Positions 1 to 5,784 of a stretch of DNA of 13,062 nucleotides are shown piece after piece; the stretch's first letter is position 1; every line of letters starts with the position of its first letter. The notes under the pieces are model-generated. The model was not told where the DNA came from. It saw only the letters and a list, made by a program, of their open reading frames with translations, and did not search any database. Location of the stretch: NCBI GenBank assembly GCA_900550865.1, contig URTM01000042.1:1-13062 (forward strand). Direction: 5' to 3'. Source of the stretch: an uncultured Dorea sp. Its GTDB lineage: Bacteria > Bacillota > Clostridia > Lachnospirales > Lachnospiraceae. Both the position numbers and the translations under genes were made by a program.

Positions 1-526
1 TATCGTTCTTCTTTGCCAGCATCACTGCTTTGATCGCTGCTTCTCTGGAAGGGCTTTCTGCAAGTGCTGTTCCTGAGATCAGGATTGCTTTAGACTGTCT
101 GATGTATTCTTCGTCGATGTCATCTACATGTAACTGAAGGTCTGCGATGCAGTTTCTGTACATCAGGATGTGGCTTTCTTTTTCTGAGAGCATCTCGGTA
201 AATGTAAGTCCGAGCTTCTCGCCGTTTGTACATCTTGTGATGTGTGATGTGTCAATTCCCTGTTTGTTAAAATATTCTGTTACATAATCACCGAACTGAT
301 CATCGGATACTTTTCCGAGGAATCCTGCTTTTAATCCGTGTCTTGTAACACCTACTGCAATGTTCGCCGGAGATCCGCCGACGAATTTTTCAAATGTGTG
401 TACGTCCTTTAATGGTTTGAACTCTTCTTTTACCTGATCGTTGTAAGCCGGGTTGAAGTCGATTGCGACTCTTCCGAGAAGTATCAGGTCCATTGGTCTT
501 GTCTGGTCAAATTCTACATATTTCAT
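1..526 (-). CDS. iolC: 5-dehydro-2-deoxygluconokinase (IolC), 3' end beyond window
   Basis: This is a PfkB-family sugar kinase. IolC phosphorylates 2-deoxy-5-keto-D-gluconate in cytosolic myo-inositol catabolism. About 175 N-terminal codons are visible and the frame stays open to the left edge, so roughly the C-terminal half is missing. Seen in the sequence: an N-terminal LLGRVAIDFNP strand (about residues 16-26) and the PfkB substrate-site signature GGSPANIAVGV (50-60), followed by GKVSDDQFG, all close to what I know of Firmicute IolC. The start is the ATG at 526, which has AGGAGG 9 nt upstream. An in-frame ATG at 535 abuts that AGGAGG directly and is unlikely to be used. It has its own promoter (617-645) and is separated from the nucleoside operon by terminator-like hairpins. 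The other iol genes of the window lie more than 7 kb upstream. Another PfkB sugar kinase is possible but less likely. Confidence 0.88.
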   Translation of the reverse strand, partial: MKYVEFDQTRPMDLILLGRVAIDFNPAYNDQVKEEFKPLKDVHTFEKFVGGSPANIAVGVTRHGLKAGFLGKVSDDQFGDYVTEYFNKQGIDTSHITRCTNGEKLGLTFTEMLSEKESHILMYRNCIADLQLHVDDIDEEYIRQSKAILISGTALAESPSREAAIKAVMLAKKND

Positions 527-616
527 ATCTTGCATCCTCCTACTTTTTCCTTTTCGCCTTTGCGTGCTTTATTGTTTTATTCGTGTGCTTTCTTGCGTGT
601 TTCATTTGTTGACTGT

Positions 617-645
617 ATATTAGCACACTCATTTTGAATGTGCAA
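617..645 (-). promoter_or_regulatory. Sigma-A type promoter of iolC
   Basis: On the minus strand a -35 box TTGCAC (640-645) is separated by exactly 17 bp from a -10 box TAATAT (617-622). A TG one base upstream of the -10 makes it an extended -10. Initiation would be near 610, giving a leader of about 85 nt to the iolC ATG. This is the best-formed promoter in the window. The match is seen directly; activity is inferred. Confidence 0.75.
623..643. promoter_or_regulatory. 21-bp palindromic candidate operator inside the iolC promoter
   Basis: Read on the plus strand the two arms are GCACACTC and GAATGTGC around a 5-bp ATTTT centre, with 7 of 8 positions symmetric. The palindrome fills the promoter spacer and runs into the -35 box, a classical position for repressor occlusion. 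The binding protein is unknown. A second small palindrome, TTGCACGCAA, lies at 732-741 upstream and could be an auxiliary site. The symmetry is seen; the operator role is inferred. Confidence 0.5.
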
Positions 646-740
646 TAGTATTTTGGATTATTTTTTATTTCCCGCATTGTTCACAATTTATAGGGTGTGT
701 TATTGTTGTTTTTGCACAATCGCGGTTTGTATTGCACGCA

Positions 741-788
741 AATCCATGGGGACGTGAAAAATGGCTTTTTTAGTGTCCCAGGAGGATT
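741..788 (+). repeat. REP-like hairpin unit A-left
   Basis: This is a 32-nt core (748-779) that starts GGGGACGTG and ends AGTGTCCC. It folds on itself (GGGAC with GTCCC, AAAAA with TTTTT) and is enclosed by an outer stem, AATCC (741-745) with GGATT (784-788). It is an exact inverted copy of the core at 899-930; with flanks, 37 of 38 positions match. The interval 527-876 contains no gene that I can support. It holds the iolC promoter, this unit and a central hairpin. Confidence 0.8.
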
Positions 789-803
789 TTATTTGTATAT
801 AAA

Positions 804-859
804 AAGTGTTACATTAATTACTCATCCTGTTTATCAGGAATGTAATTAATGTAACACTT
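804..859 (-). terminator. Intrinsic terminator at the end of the deoC/DUF1097 operon
   Basis: A perfect 18-bp inverted repeat, arms 804-821 and 842-859, encloses a 20-nt loop that itself contains TCCTG...CAGGA. On the minus strand the stem is followed by CTTTTTATAT, a usable U-tract, about 20 nt past the DUF1097 stop. It is flanked on both sides by the inverted REP-like units and could be the original operon terminator around which they sit. The stem is A/T-rich, so termination strength is uncertain. Confidence 0.7.
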
Positions 860-876
860 CTTTGAATTATATCTTT

Positions 877-1329
877 CTATCTTTCAAAAGATCCATAAGG
901 GACACTAAAAAAGCCATTTTTCACGTCCCCGTGGATCTTTCCGATCACAAGCGATACCGCCAGCACACTCCAGTTTCCATCCGCTGCGAATGTTGTAAAA
1001 CATCCCATGAATGTTCCCGGGCAGAAGTCAAACCACTCGGATTTTGCAATGATACACATCACGAATGTAATGATCCCGCACCAGATTCCAAGGTTGCCGA
1101 ACAACGGACTAAACTTACTGAGTGTAATAATTGTCATTCCACATACGACACCTGCAAGATTCGTAACAACGGTCTTTTTCACCCCGCTCATGCCATGTTT
1201 TCCACAGGCAAAGTAGGTGGTGCATCCCGCAAATCCGGCCCAGCCGATCAGTCCGGCGATTCCTGCAAGATAAGACCATATACCACAGAGGACTGCTGTT
1301 ACAATGCTTAATGCACACAAAGAACTCAT
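877..1329 (-). CDS. DUF1097 small integral membrane protein
   Basis: This is a 150-residue, very hydrophobic protein with about four to five membrane segments. It carries hallmarks of the DUF1097 family (E. coli YcdZ): an N-terminal GIWSYLAGIAGLIGWAGFAG stretch followed by CTTYFACG, a central MCIIAKS, and CPGTFMGCFTTFAADGNW near the C-terminus. The family's function is not established. The start is the ATG at 1329, only 3 nt after the deoC stop, so it is the last gene of the nucleoside operon and probably translationally coupled. The oddity is the C-terminus: the last 20 or so codons (from KIHGDVKNG) run through a REP-like repeat (890-937), so the native tail has been replaced or extended by repeat-encoded residues. 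A role in nucleoside or sugar movement is only a guess from context. Confidence 0.85.
   Translation of the reverse strand: MSSLCALSIVTAVLCGIWSYLAGIAGLIGWAGFAGCTTYFACGKHGMSGVKKTVVTNLAGVVCGMTIITLSKFSPLFGNLGIWCGIITFVMCIIAKSEWFDFCPGTFMGCFTTFAADGNWSVLAVSLVIGKIHGDVKNGFFSVPYGSFER
890..937 (-). repeat. REP-like hairpin unit A-right, inside the DUF1097 3' end
   Basis: This is the inverted copy of unit A-left (core 899-930, 32 of 32 identical). On the minus strand an outer stem GATCCA/TGGATC encloses GGGGAC...GTCCC, followed by TTTT, so it has terminator shape. It nevertheless lies within the DUF1097 coding frame, upstream of that gene's stop at 877-879. The outer stem differs in sequence from the equivalent stem of the unit at 5785-5833, but both remain paired. 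Confidence 0.8.
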
Positions 1330-1332
1330 ATC

Positions 1333-2001
1333 TTAGTATCCTACACCGTTATCTGTATTTTTCATGATCTTTACCAGACGGCTTGTTCCAAGTCTGTCTG
1401 CTCCAAGGCTCATGAATTTCTCAGCGTCATCGAATGAGCTGATTCCGCCTGCTGCTTTTACCTTCACACCTTCTCCAACATGATCATGCATCAGTTTTAC
1501 ATCTTCGAATGTTGCTCCGGCTGTAGAGAATCCTGTAGATGTCTTGATGAATTCTGCTCCGGCTTTTGTTACGATTTCACACATCTTGATTTTCTCTTCC
1601 TCTGTCAGAAGGCAAGTCTCAATGATAACTTTTAAGATTTTTCCGTCGCATGCTTCGTGGATCTGACGGATTTCTTCTTCTACTTCATCGTATCTTCCAT
1701 CTTTTAAGAATCCGATGTTGATTACCATATCGATCTCAGATGCTCCGTTAGCAATCGCATCCTTTGTCTCGAATACCTTTGTTGCTGTTGTGCTGTATCC
1801 GTTCGGGAATCCGATAACTGTACAGATTGGAAGCTTTCCTTCTACGTATTCTGCTGCCTGTTTTACGTATGCAGCCGGGATACATGCAGAAGCGGTCTCG
1901 TATTTGATTCCATCATCAAGGATTGTCTTGATATCTTCCCATGTAGCTGTCTGTGTTAATAATGTGTGGTCAACAATTTTTAAAACTTCACTTGTGTTCA
2001 T
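1333..2001 (-). CDS. deoC: Deoxyribose-phosphate aldolase
   Basis: DeoC cleaves 2-deoxy-D-ribose 5-phosphate to glyceraldehyde 3-phosphate and acetaldehyde, the last step of cytosolic deoxynucleoside catabolism. The 222-residue protein is the usual length for a class I TIM-barrel DeoC. Seen: DHTLL at 11-15, the Schiff-base lysine in EFIKTSTGF (K153), the second lysine in VKAAGG (K182) and the catalytic aspartate in SEIDMVINIG (D91). The start ATG at 2001 has AAAGG about 10 nt upstream. It follows the deoB remnant by about 60 nt and precedes the DUF1097 gene by 3 nt. Its substrate normally comes from phosphopentomutase, whose gene here is only a remnant, so deoC function on nucleosides depends on a deoB elsewhere. 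Confidence 0.96.
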   Translation of the reverse strand: MNTSEVLKIVDHTLLTQTATWEDIKTILDDGIKYETASACIPAAYVKQAAEYVEGKLPICTVIGFPNGYSTTATKVFETKDAIANGASEIDMVINIGFLKDGRYDEVEEEIRQIHEACDGKILKVIIETCLLTEEEKIKMCEIVTKAGAEFIKTSTGFSTAGATFEDVKLMHDHVGEGVKVKAAGGISSFDDAEKFMSLGADRLGTSRLVKIMKNTDNGVGY

Positions 2002-2060
2002 AATCTCTTGCCTTTCTTTTTCATAAATTGATTGTGATAGGTTTACTAATTTGCAAGTTT

Positions 2061-2219
2061 CTAATTCAGCTTGTCCAGAATGGAATGTCCGATCGTTCCT
2101 TCCGGCATCTTAACGCCAAAGTTGTCTGCGATCGTTGCTCCGATAATGGCAAATGTATCTGCTGCCTCAAGTTCTCCTGCCTCTTTCATAGACGGAGAGT
2201 ACGCAAGGAACGGTACCTT
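2061..2219 (-). pseudogene. deoB: Remnant of phosphopentomutase (3' end of deoB)
   Basis: About 52 codons, reading from KVPFLAYSPSMK through DTFAIIGATIADNFGV to EGTIGHSILDKLN and a TAG stop, match the C-terminus of phosphopentomutase, which interconverts (deoxy)ribose 1- and 5-phosphates. Full-length DeoB is about 390-400 residues. Here the frame is closed by TAA at 2220-2222 immediately before the conserved KVPF, and the upstream DNA up to the punA stop (2384) has no room for the missing 340 codons. The metal-binding core of the enzyme is therefore gone. Position between punA and deoC is the expected place for deoB in such operons. The stop codon and terminal motif are intact, which indicates a 5' deletion rather than general decay. 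Confidence 0.88.
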
Positions 2220-2222
2220 TTA

Positions 2223-2383
2223 TTCCGTGGGTATCGTATGCTGTAATGATTCAATAGTGGAACCGTAACCTTTGTGGTACCGAGAGGTTATAAAAATAAT
2301 CGCGAAAAACTTGGAAAAGCAGTGGATTTACAATGCTTATCACTGTGTTCTTCAAGGACCGAGCGGCCAACTCCGTTAATAAA
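2223..2383. other. Unidentified 161-bp segment at the deoB deletion junction
   Basis: This segment lies between the punA stop and the deoB remnant. It has no frame I can assign, and no deoB-like sequence is recognisable upstream of KVPF. A palindromic GGTACC occurs at its right part (2276-2281), and another at 2212-2217 in the deoB remnant just outside its left end. It could be the scar or terminus of a mobile element, but I do not recognise a known insertion-sequence end. Confidence 0.4.
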
Positions 2384-3196
2384 TTAAATAGCAACAACCA
2401 CTTCCGTCACCAGCTTCGCAAAATCTTTCGCCACGCGGTCCGCTGTCTCCTGGACTTCGGCGTGGTTAAGCTTTGCATCACTGACACCTGCTGCCATATT
2501 CGTAATGCAGGAGATTCCGCACACTTCCATTCCCATATGTCTTGCTGCCATGGCTTCGCATGCAGTACTCATACCGACAGCATCTGCGCCCCAGCTTCTG
2601 ACCATGCGGATCTCTGCCGGTGTCTCGTAGTTTGGCCCGGTCAACTGTACATATACACCTTCCTGAAGTAATATTCTGCAGTCTTTTGCACTTTTACGGA
2701 TAATTTCCTGGAGTTTCTTACTGTACACTTCACTCATATCCGGAAACCTTGTTCCGAGTTCTTCGATATTCGGTCCGATCAGCGGACTTGGTACTGCCGT
2801 TGTGATGTGGTCTGTGATCATCATAAAATCCCCTGGTTTGAATGATGGATTTACTCCGCCTGCCGCATTAGTCAGAAGGATTTCCTTTGCTCCCATCATC
2901 CCCATCAGTCTGGTTGGAAGTACAACGTCCTGCATCGGGTAGCCTTCATAATAATGTACCCTTCCCTGCATCAATACAACCGGAACATCTTCCACATATC
3001 CGAATACAAACTGGCCTTTATGTCCCTGAACAGTCGATACCGGAAAGTCTTCGATGTCAGTATATTTTACGATCTTTTCTATTCTGATCTTCTCGGCATA
3101 ATCTCCGAGTCCTGATCCTAAGATGACTGCTTTTTCTGGCTTAAAATCCGTCTTTTCTCTTATGCTTTTTAAACATTTTTCCAGTTTTTTATACAT
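2384..3196 (-). CDS. punA: Purine-nucleoside phosphorylase, trimeric PNP type
   Basis: This enzyme phosphorolyses inosine/guanosine-type (deoxy)nucleosides to free base and (deoxy)ribose 1-phosphate in the cytosol. Its 270 residues fit the low-molecular-mass trimeric PNP family. Seen: phosphate loop GSGLG (27-31), QGRVHYYEGY (77-86), TNAAGG (109-114), GPNYETPAE (187-195), AVGMST (206-211) and the base-binding asparagine in TNMAAG (N233). The start ATG at 3196 has AAAGGA about 9 nt upstream and overlaps the end of add by 8 nt, indicating translational coupling. Downstream lies the deoB remnant. Exact purine preference (hypoxanthine/guanine versus xanthosine) cannot be told from sequence alone. 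Confidence 0.95.
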   Translation of the reverse strand: MYKKLEKCLKSIREKTDFKPEKAVILGSGLGDYAEKIRIEKIVKYTDIEDFPVSTVQGHKGQFVFGYVEDVPVVLMQGRVHYYEGYPMQDVVLPTRLMGMMGAKEILLTNAAGGVNPSFKPGDFMMITDHITTAVPSPLIGPNIEELGTRFPDMSEVYSKKLQEIIRKSAKDCRILLQEGVYVQLTGPNYETPAEIRMVRSWGADAVGMSTACEAMAARHMGMEVCGISCITNMAAGVSDAKLNHAEVQETADRVAKDFAKLVTEVVVAI

Positions 3197-4157
3197 ACTT
3201 CAACATCCTTTCTTTCACCGCATCATCCGCAAATGCCACATCCACTGCGTTCCTCATCATCAGATGAATCTCCTCATCAATGATTCCGTAGTTTTTTTGG
3301 ATGAATTCCAGTTCTTTTGTCAGTGTCGTATTGCTGACTGTACGGTTATCGGTATTTACTGTTACCTTTAATCCGGCATCCAGGAACTCCCGCATCGGAT
3401 AGTCCTTTGTACTTTCCACTGCTTTGGTCTGCAGATTACTGATCGGACACATCTCGATACCGATACCCTTTTTCTGCAATTCTTTCTGCACATCTGCATG
3501 TCCCCTCATTGCGATTCCATGTCCGATTCTTCCGGCTCCGGCTTCCACAGAATCAAGGATATTCTGTACGTTTCCGCATTCACCGGCATGTAAGGTAAAT
3601 GGCATGCCAAGTGTTTTCGTCTTTTTGAACAGTTCCATGAATTCTGACATCGGATACAGGCTTTCCGCCCCGGCAAGATCTGCCGCACACACGCCGTGTC
3701 CCAGATATTCTCTGGAAGTCCGCAGCATCCGGGCATTCTCTTCTTCACTGTGATGCCGCATCGCGCACGTGATCACTCCGTACTCTATTCCAAAATCGCG
3801 TTTTCCTTTTTCCAGTCCTGCAAGCAGTGCTTCGATCACTTTATTGCAGTTCATGTCCGGAGTCTCGGACAAAAGCGGAGCAAAACGGATCTCTGCATAG
3901 CATACATTTTCCTGTTTCATACTTTTTAATACATCATAACCGGCTTCTTTCAGTCCTGTCTCATCCATAATGCATTTGCCCGGAAGGTCGAATTTTTCCA
4001 GATATTCATTCAGGCTCCTGCAGTCTTCGGATACACTGAGTTCACTTTGTGATACTTTCCCTCCCAGTCTTTTTTCTATAAATTCACGGCTCAGCGACCC
4101 GTCCAGATGACAGTGCAGTTCTATTTTGGGCAGTGCTGTTAATTCTTTTATTGTCAT
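3189..4157 (-). CDS. add: Adenosine deaminase
   Basis: Add hydrolyses adenosine and deoxyadenosine to inosine and deoxyinosine, feeding the adjacent PNP. The 322-residue amidohydrolase barrel shows the full metal and catalytic set: HCHLDGS (H15, H17), HAGE (H190, with proton-donor E193), RIGHG (H213) and VNTDN (D270). CPISN at 237-241 is also typical. The ATG at 4157 lacks a well-placed Shine-Dalgarno sequence. The nearest GGAGG is 16 nt upstream, and the ATG overlaps by ATGA the stop of a possible 30-codon ORF (4154-4246), so translation may depend on coupling to that ORF. The gene overlaps punA by 8 nt. Other amidohydrolases such as adenine deaminase are less likely given the motifs and neighbours. 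Confidence 0.94.
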   Translation of the reverse strand: MTIKELTALPKIELHCHLDGSLSREFIEKRLGGKVSQSELSVSEDCRSLNEYLEKFDLPGKCIMDETGLKEAGYDVLKSMKQENVCYAEIRFAPLLSETPDMNCNKVIEALLAGLEKGKRDFGIEYGVITCAMRHHSEEENARMLRTSREYLGHGVCAADLAGAESLYPMSEFMELFKKTKTLGMPFTLHAGECGNVQNILDSVEAGAGRIGHGIAMRGHADVQKELQKKGIGIEMCPISNLQTKAVESTKDYPMREFLDAGLKVTVNTDNRTVSNTTLTKELEFIQKNYGIIDEEIHLMMRNAVDVAFADDAVKERMLKYV

Positions 4158-4246
4158 ATTGCTTTTATCATTTCCTCCATTTCACATTCTTCTTCATTTC
4201 TCTTTTCTTCTATTTTCGACATTCTGCTTTTTTTCGAATATTTCAT
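4154..4246 (-). CDS. Possible 30-residue charged small protein between cdd and add
   Basis: This ORF exactly fills the cdd-add gap. ATG at 4246 is preceded by AAGGG about 4 nt upstream, and the TGA stop overlaps the add ATG as ATGA. The peptide begins MKYSKKSRMSK and ends EMEEMIKAI, with a basic N-terminal half and an acidic C-terminal half. There is no signal peptide, membrane segment or family I recognise. It may be a real small protein, or a leader ORF whose translation delivers ribosomes to add, whose own ribosome site is poorly spaced. A/T-rich purine tracts can give such ORFs by chance, so confidence is moderate. Confidence 0.4.
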   Translation of the reverse strand: MKYSKKSRMSKIEEKRNEEECEMEEMIKAI

Positions 4247-4253
4247 TTAACCC

Positions 4254-4706
4254 TTATACAGTCTTATGTTCTTTCAGATTCCCAGGTCCGAATCCCGACG
4301 GCAATAATTCCTTCAATGTATAGATATCATAATGTTCCACATCCGTAGCTAGGATAATCTGAAATTCTTCCGGATCACAGAATTCCATCATCACCTGTCT
4401 GCACACTCCGCACGGCGGTGCATATTCTGTCAGGACTCCGTCCTTTCCTCCTACGATACAGATTGCATCGAATTCCTTCACGCCTTCACTTACCGCCTTA
4501 AAAAATGCCGTTCTTTCTGCACAATTTGTCGGTGTGTATGCCGCATTTTCAATATTACATCCGGTATAAACCGTTCCATTTTTTGCCAGCAGTGCTGCCC
4601 CGACCTTGAAGCCGGAGTACGGTGTATAAGAATATTTCAACTGTTCTATCGCTGTCTCAATCAACTGACTTGTATGATATGTTTTGCTTTGTTCTGTCTT
4701 CCCCAT
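4254..4706 (-). CDS. cdd: Cytidine deaminase
   Basis: Cdd deaminates cytidine and deoxycytidine to uridine and deoxyuridine in the cytosol, supplying the uridine phosphorylase encoded just upstream. It has 150 residues, slightly longer than the 130-140 usual for the small tetrameric zinc form because of short extensions at both ends. Seen: YTPYSGFKVGAAL (28-40), the zinc/catalytic motif NCAERTAFF (C62, E64), PPCGVCRQ (C99, C102) and the terminal LLPSGFGP (135-142). The start ATG at 4706 has a GCGGGGA site about 7 nt upstream. It lies 71 nt after udp and 7 nt before the possible small ORF leading into add. Confidence 0.95.
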   Translation of the reverse strand: MGKTEQSKTYHTSQLIETAIEQLKYSYTPYSGFKVGAALLAKNGTVYTGCNIENAAYTPTNCAERTAFFKAVSEGVKEFDAICIVGGKDGVLTEYAPPCGVCRQVMMEFCDPEEFQIILATDVEHYDIYTLKELLPSGFGPGNLKEHKTV

Positions 4707-4777
4707 CTTGTTTCCCCGCTTTTATATTCGTATTCCATTTCTGGTAATCAGTATTATACATGATTTTCCAAATGATT

Positions 4778-5563
4778 CTACTTATTTTTTTTCTTATCCT
4801 GACGGATCAGATTCCGTACTGCACCTACCGCTGTCCGGACTGCCATATCGGTATCATGTACCACCGGATTTTCCAGTCCTAGTTTCTCCCTTTCCTGATT
4901 TGCCATAACAAGAAAGCATGCACCTGCTCTGACACGTAATTTACCGGCCACGATGAACAGTGCCGCAGACTCCATCTCGGAAGCCAGACATCCCATCTTC
5001 TTCCAGGCCTCCCATTTGTTCAGCAGTTCATAGCCAACTGGCATTGCTTCCGGTTCATGCTGTCCGTAGAATGCATCCTTTGACTGTACCACTCCTGTAT
5101 GCCAGGTGCAGCCATCTTCTTTTGCAGCCTGCACCAGTGCATTCGTCACTTCCAGATTGGCAACTGCCGGATATTCGATTGGTGCATATTCTTTGCTTGT
5201 CCCTTCCATGCGGATCGAACCGGTCGCAATCACGATATCGCCGCTTTTTACTTCCGGCTGCATCCCGCCACAGGTTCCGATGCGGACAAATGTATCCGCC
5301 CCGCAGCGTGTCAGTTCTTCCATTGCGATTGCTGCCGACGGTCCTCCGATTCCGGTCGACGTCACGCTGACTTTCTCCCCGTCCAGCATTCCGGTATAAG
5401 TGGTGAATTCCCGGTTGCTTGCAACCAGCACCGGAGCATCCAGATACGCAGCAATCTTTTCGCATCTTCCCGGATCTCCCGGCATGATCACATAACGTCC
5501 GACTTCACCTTTTGCAACCTGAATGTGATATTGTCTGTTTGCATCTTCTGAATAATTTTTCAT
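4778..5563 (-). CDS. udp: Uridine phosphorylase (NP-I family)
   Basis: This enzyme phosphorolyses uridine (and often deoxyuridine) to uracil and (deoxy)ribose 1-phosphate. With the chosen start it has 261 residues. Seen: phosphate-binding MPGDPGR (27-33), FVRIGTCGGMQP (92-103), a SIRMEGTSKEYAP segment typical of uridine phosphorylases and the ribose-binding EMES (196-199). The ATG at 5563 is chosen because AAAGGAAGG sits 7 nt upstream. A TTG 18 nt further upstream (5581) lies before that site and inside a repeat end. It is the first gene of the nucleoside operon, with a possible promoter at 5649-5654 and a REP-like hairpin in the leader. A related hexameric purine phosphorylase is less likely because the middle segment follows Udp. 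Confidence 0.9.
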   Translation of the reverse strand: MKNYSEDANRQYHIQVAKGEVGRYVIMPGDPGRCEKIAAYLDAPVLVASNREFTTYTGMLDGEKVSVTSTGIGGPSAAIAMEELTRCGADTFVRIGTCGGMQPEVKSGDIVIATGSIRMEGTSKEYAPIEYPAVANLEVTNALVQAAKEDGCTWHTGVVQSKDAFYGQHEPEAMPVGYELLNKWEAWKKMGCLASEMESAALFIVAGKLRVRAGACFLVMANQEREKLGLENPVVHDTDMAVRTAVGAVRNLIRQDKKKNK

Positions 5564-5580
5564 ACCGATCCTTCCTTTCA

Positions 5581-5619
5581 AGCCAGTGGGGACGGTGTTT
5601 CCGGCACTTCTGCTGTCCC
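5581..5619 (+). repeat. REP-like hairpin unit B-left in the udp leader
   Basis: The core 5588-5619 is 32 nt, starts GGGGACGGTG and ends GCTGTCCC, so it can fold with GGGAC/GTCCC ends. Together with the sequence AGCCAGTGGGGAC (5581-5593) it forms a perfect 13-bp terminal inverted repeat with 5821-5833. It is more diverged internally than the other three units. It lies about 9 nt upstream of the udp ribosome binding site. Confidence 0.65.
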
Positions 5620-5648
5620 TCTCCTGTCTATACTCTTATTTTGTCTTT

Positions 5649-5654
5649 ATTTTA
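5649..5654 (-). promoter_or_regulatory. Possible extended -10 promoter of the nucleoside operon
   Basis: On the minus strand TGATAAAAT gives a TG-n-TAAAAT extended -10 in a very A/T-rich stretch. No good -35 is found at 16-18 bp spacing (AAACAT at 17). A start near 5642 would give a leader of about 80 nt that includes the unit B-left hairpin. The evidence is pattern only. Confidence 0.35.
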
Positions 5655-5784
5655 TCACAATTCAGTTTAAAATGTTTTTATTTTCTGACTTTTTTCAAAA
5701 GTCCCAAAAGACCGAGATAAATCTCTAAATTACTTTTTCAAGTCAGCTTTTTCTCAAAATCTTTTGAACGAATCTGCGCAAAAA

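Noticed and set aside
862..1311. Plus-strand open frame of 149 codons
   Set aside because: It is antisense to the DUF1097 gene, shows no recognisable domain, and the minus-strand frame has clear family motifs and operon spacing.
4753..4758. Perfect TATAAT upstream of cdd
   Set aside because: No -35 at proper spacing, and it lies within the udp-cdd operon gap in A/T-rich DNA, so it is likely chance.
5564..5581. Upstream TTG start for udp
   Set aside because: The AAAGGAAGG ribosome site lies between this TTG and the ATG at 5563, so the ATG is the functional start.
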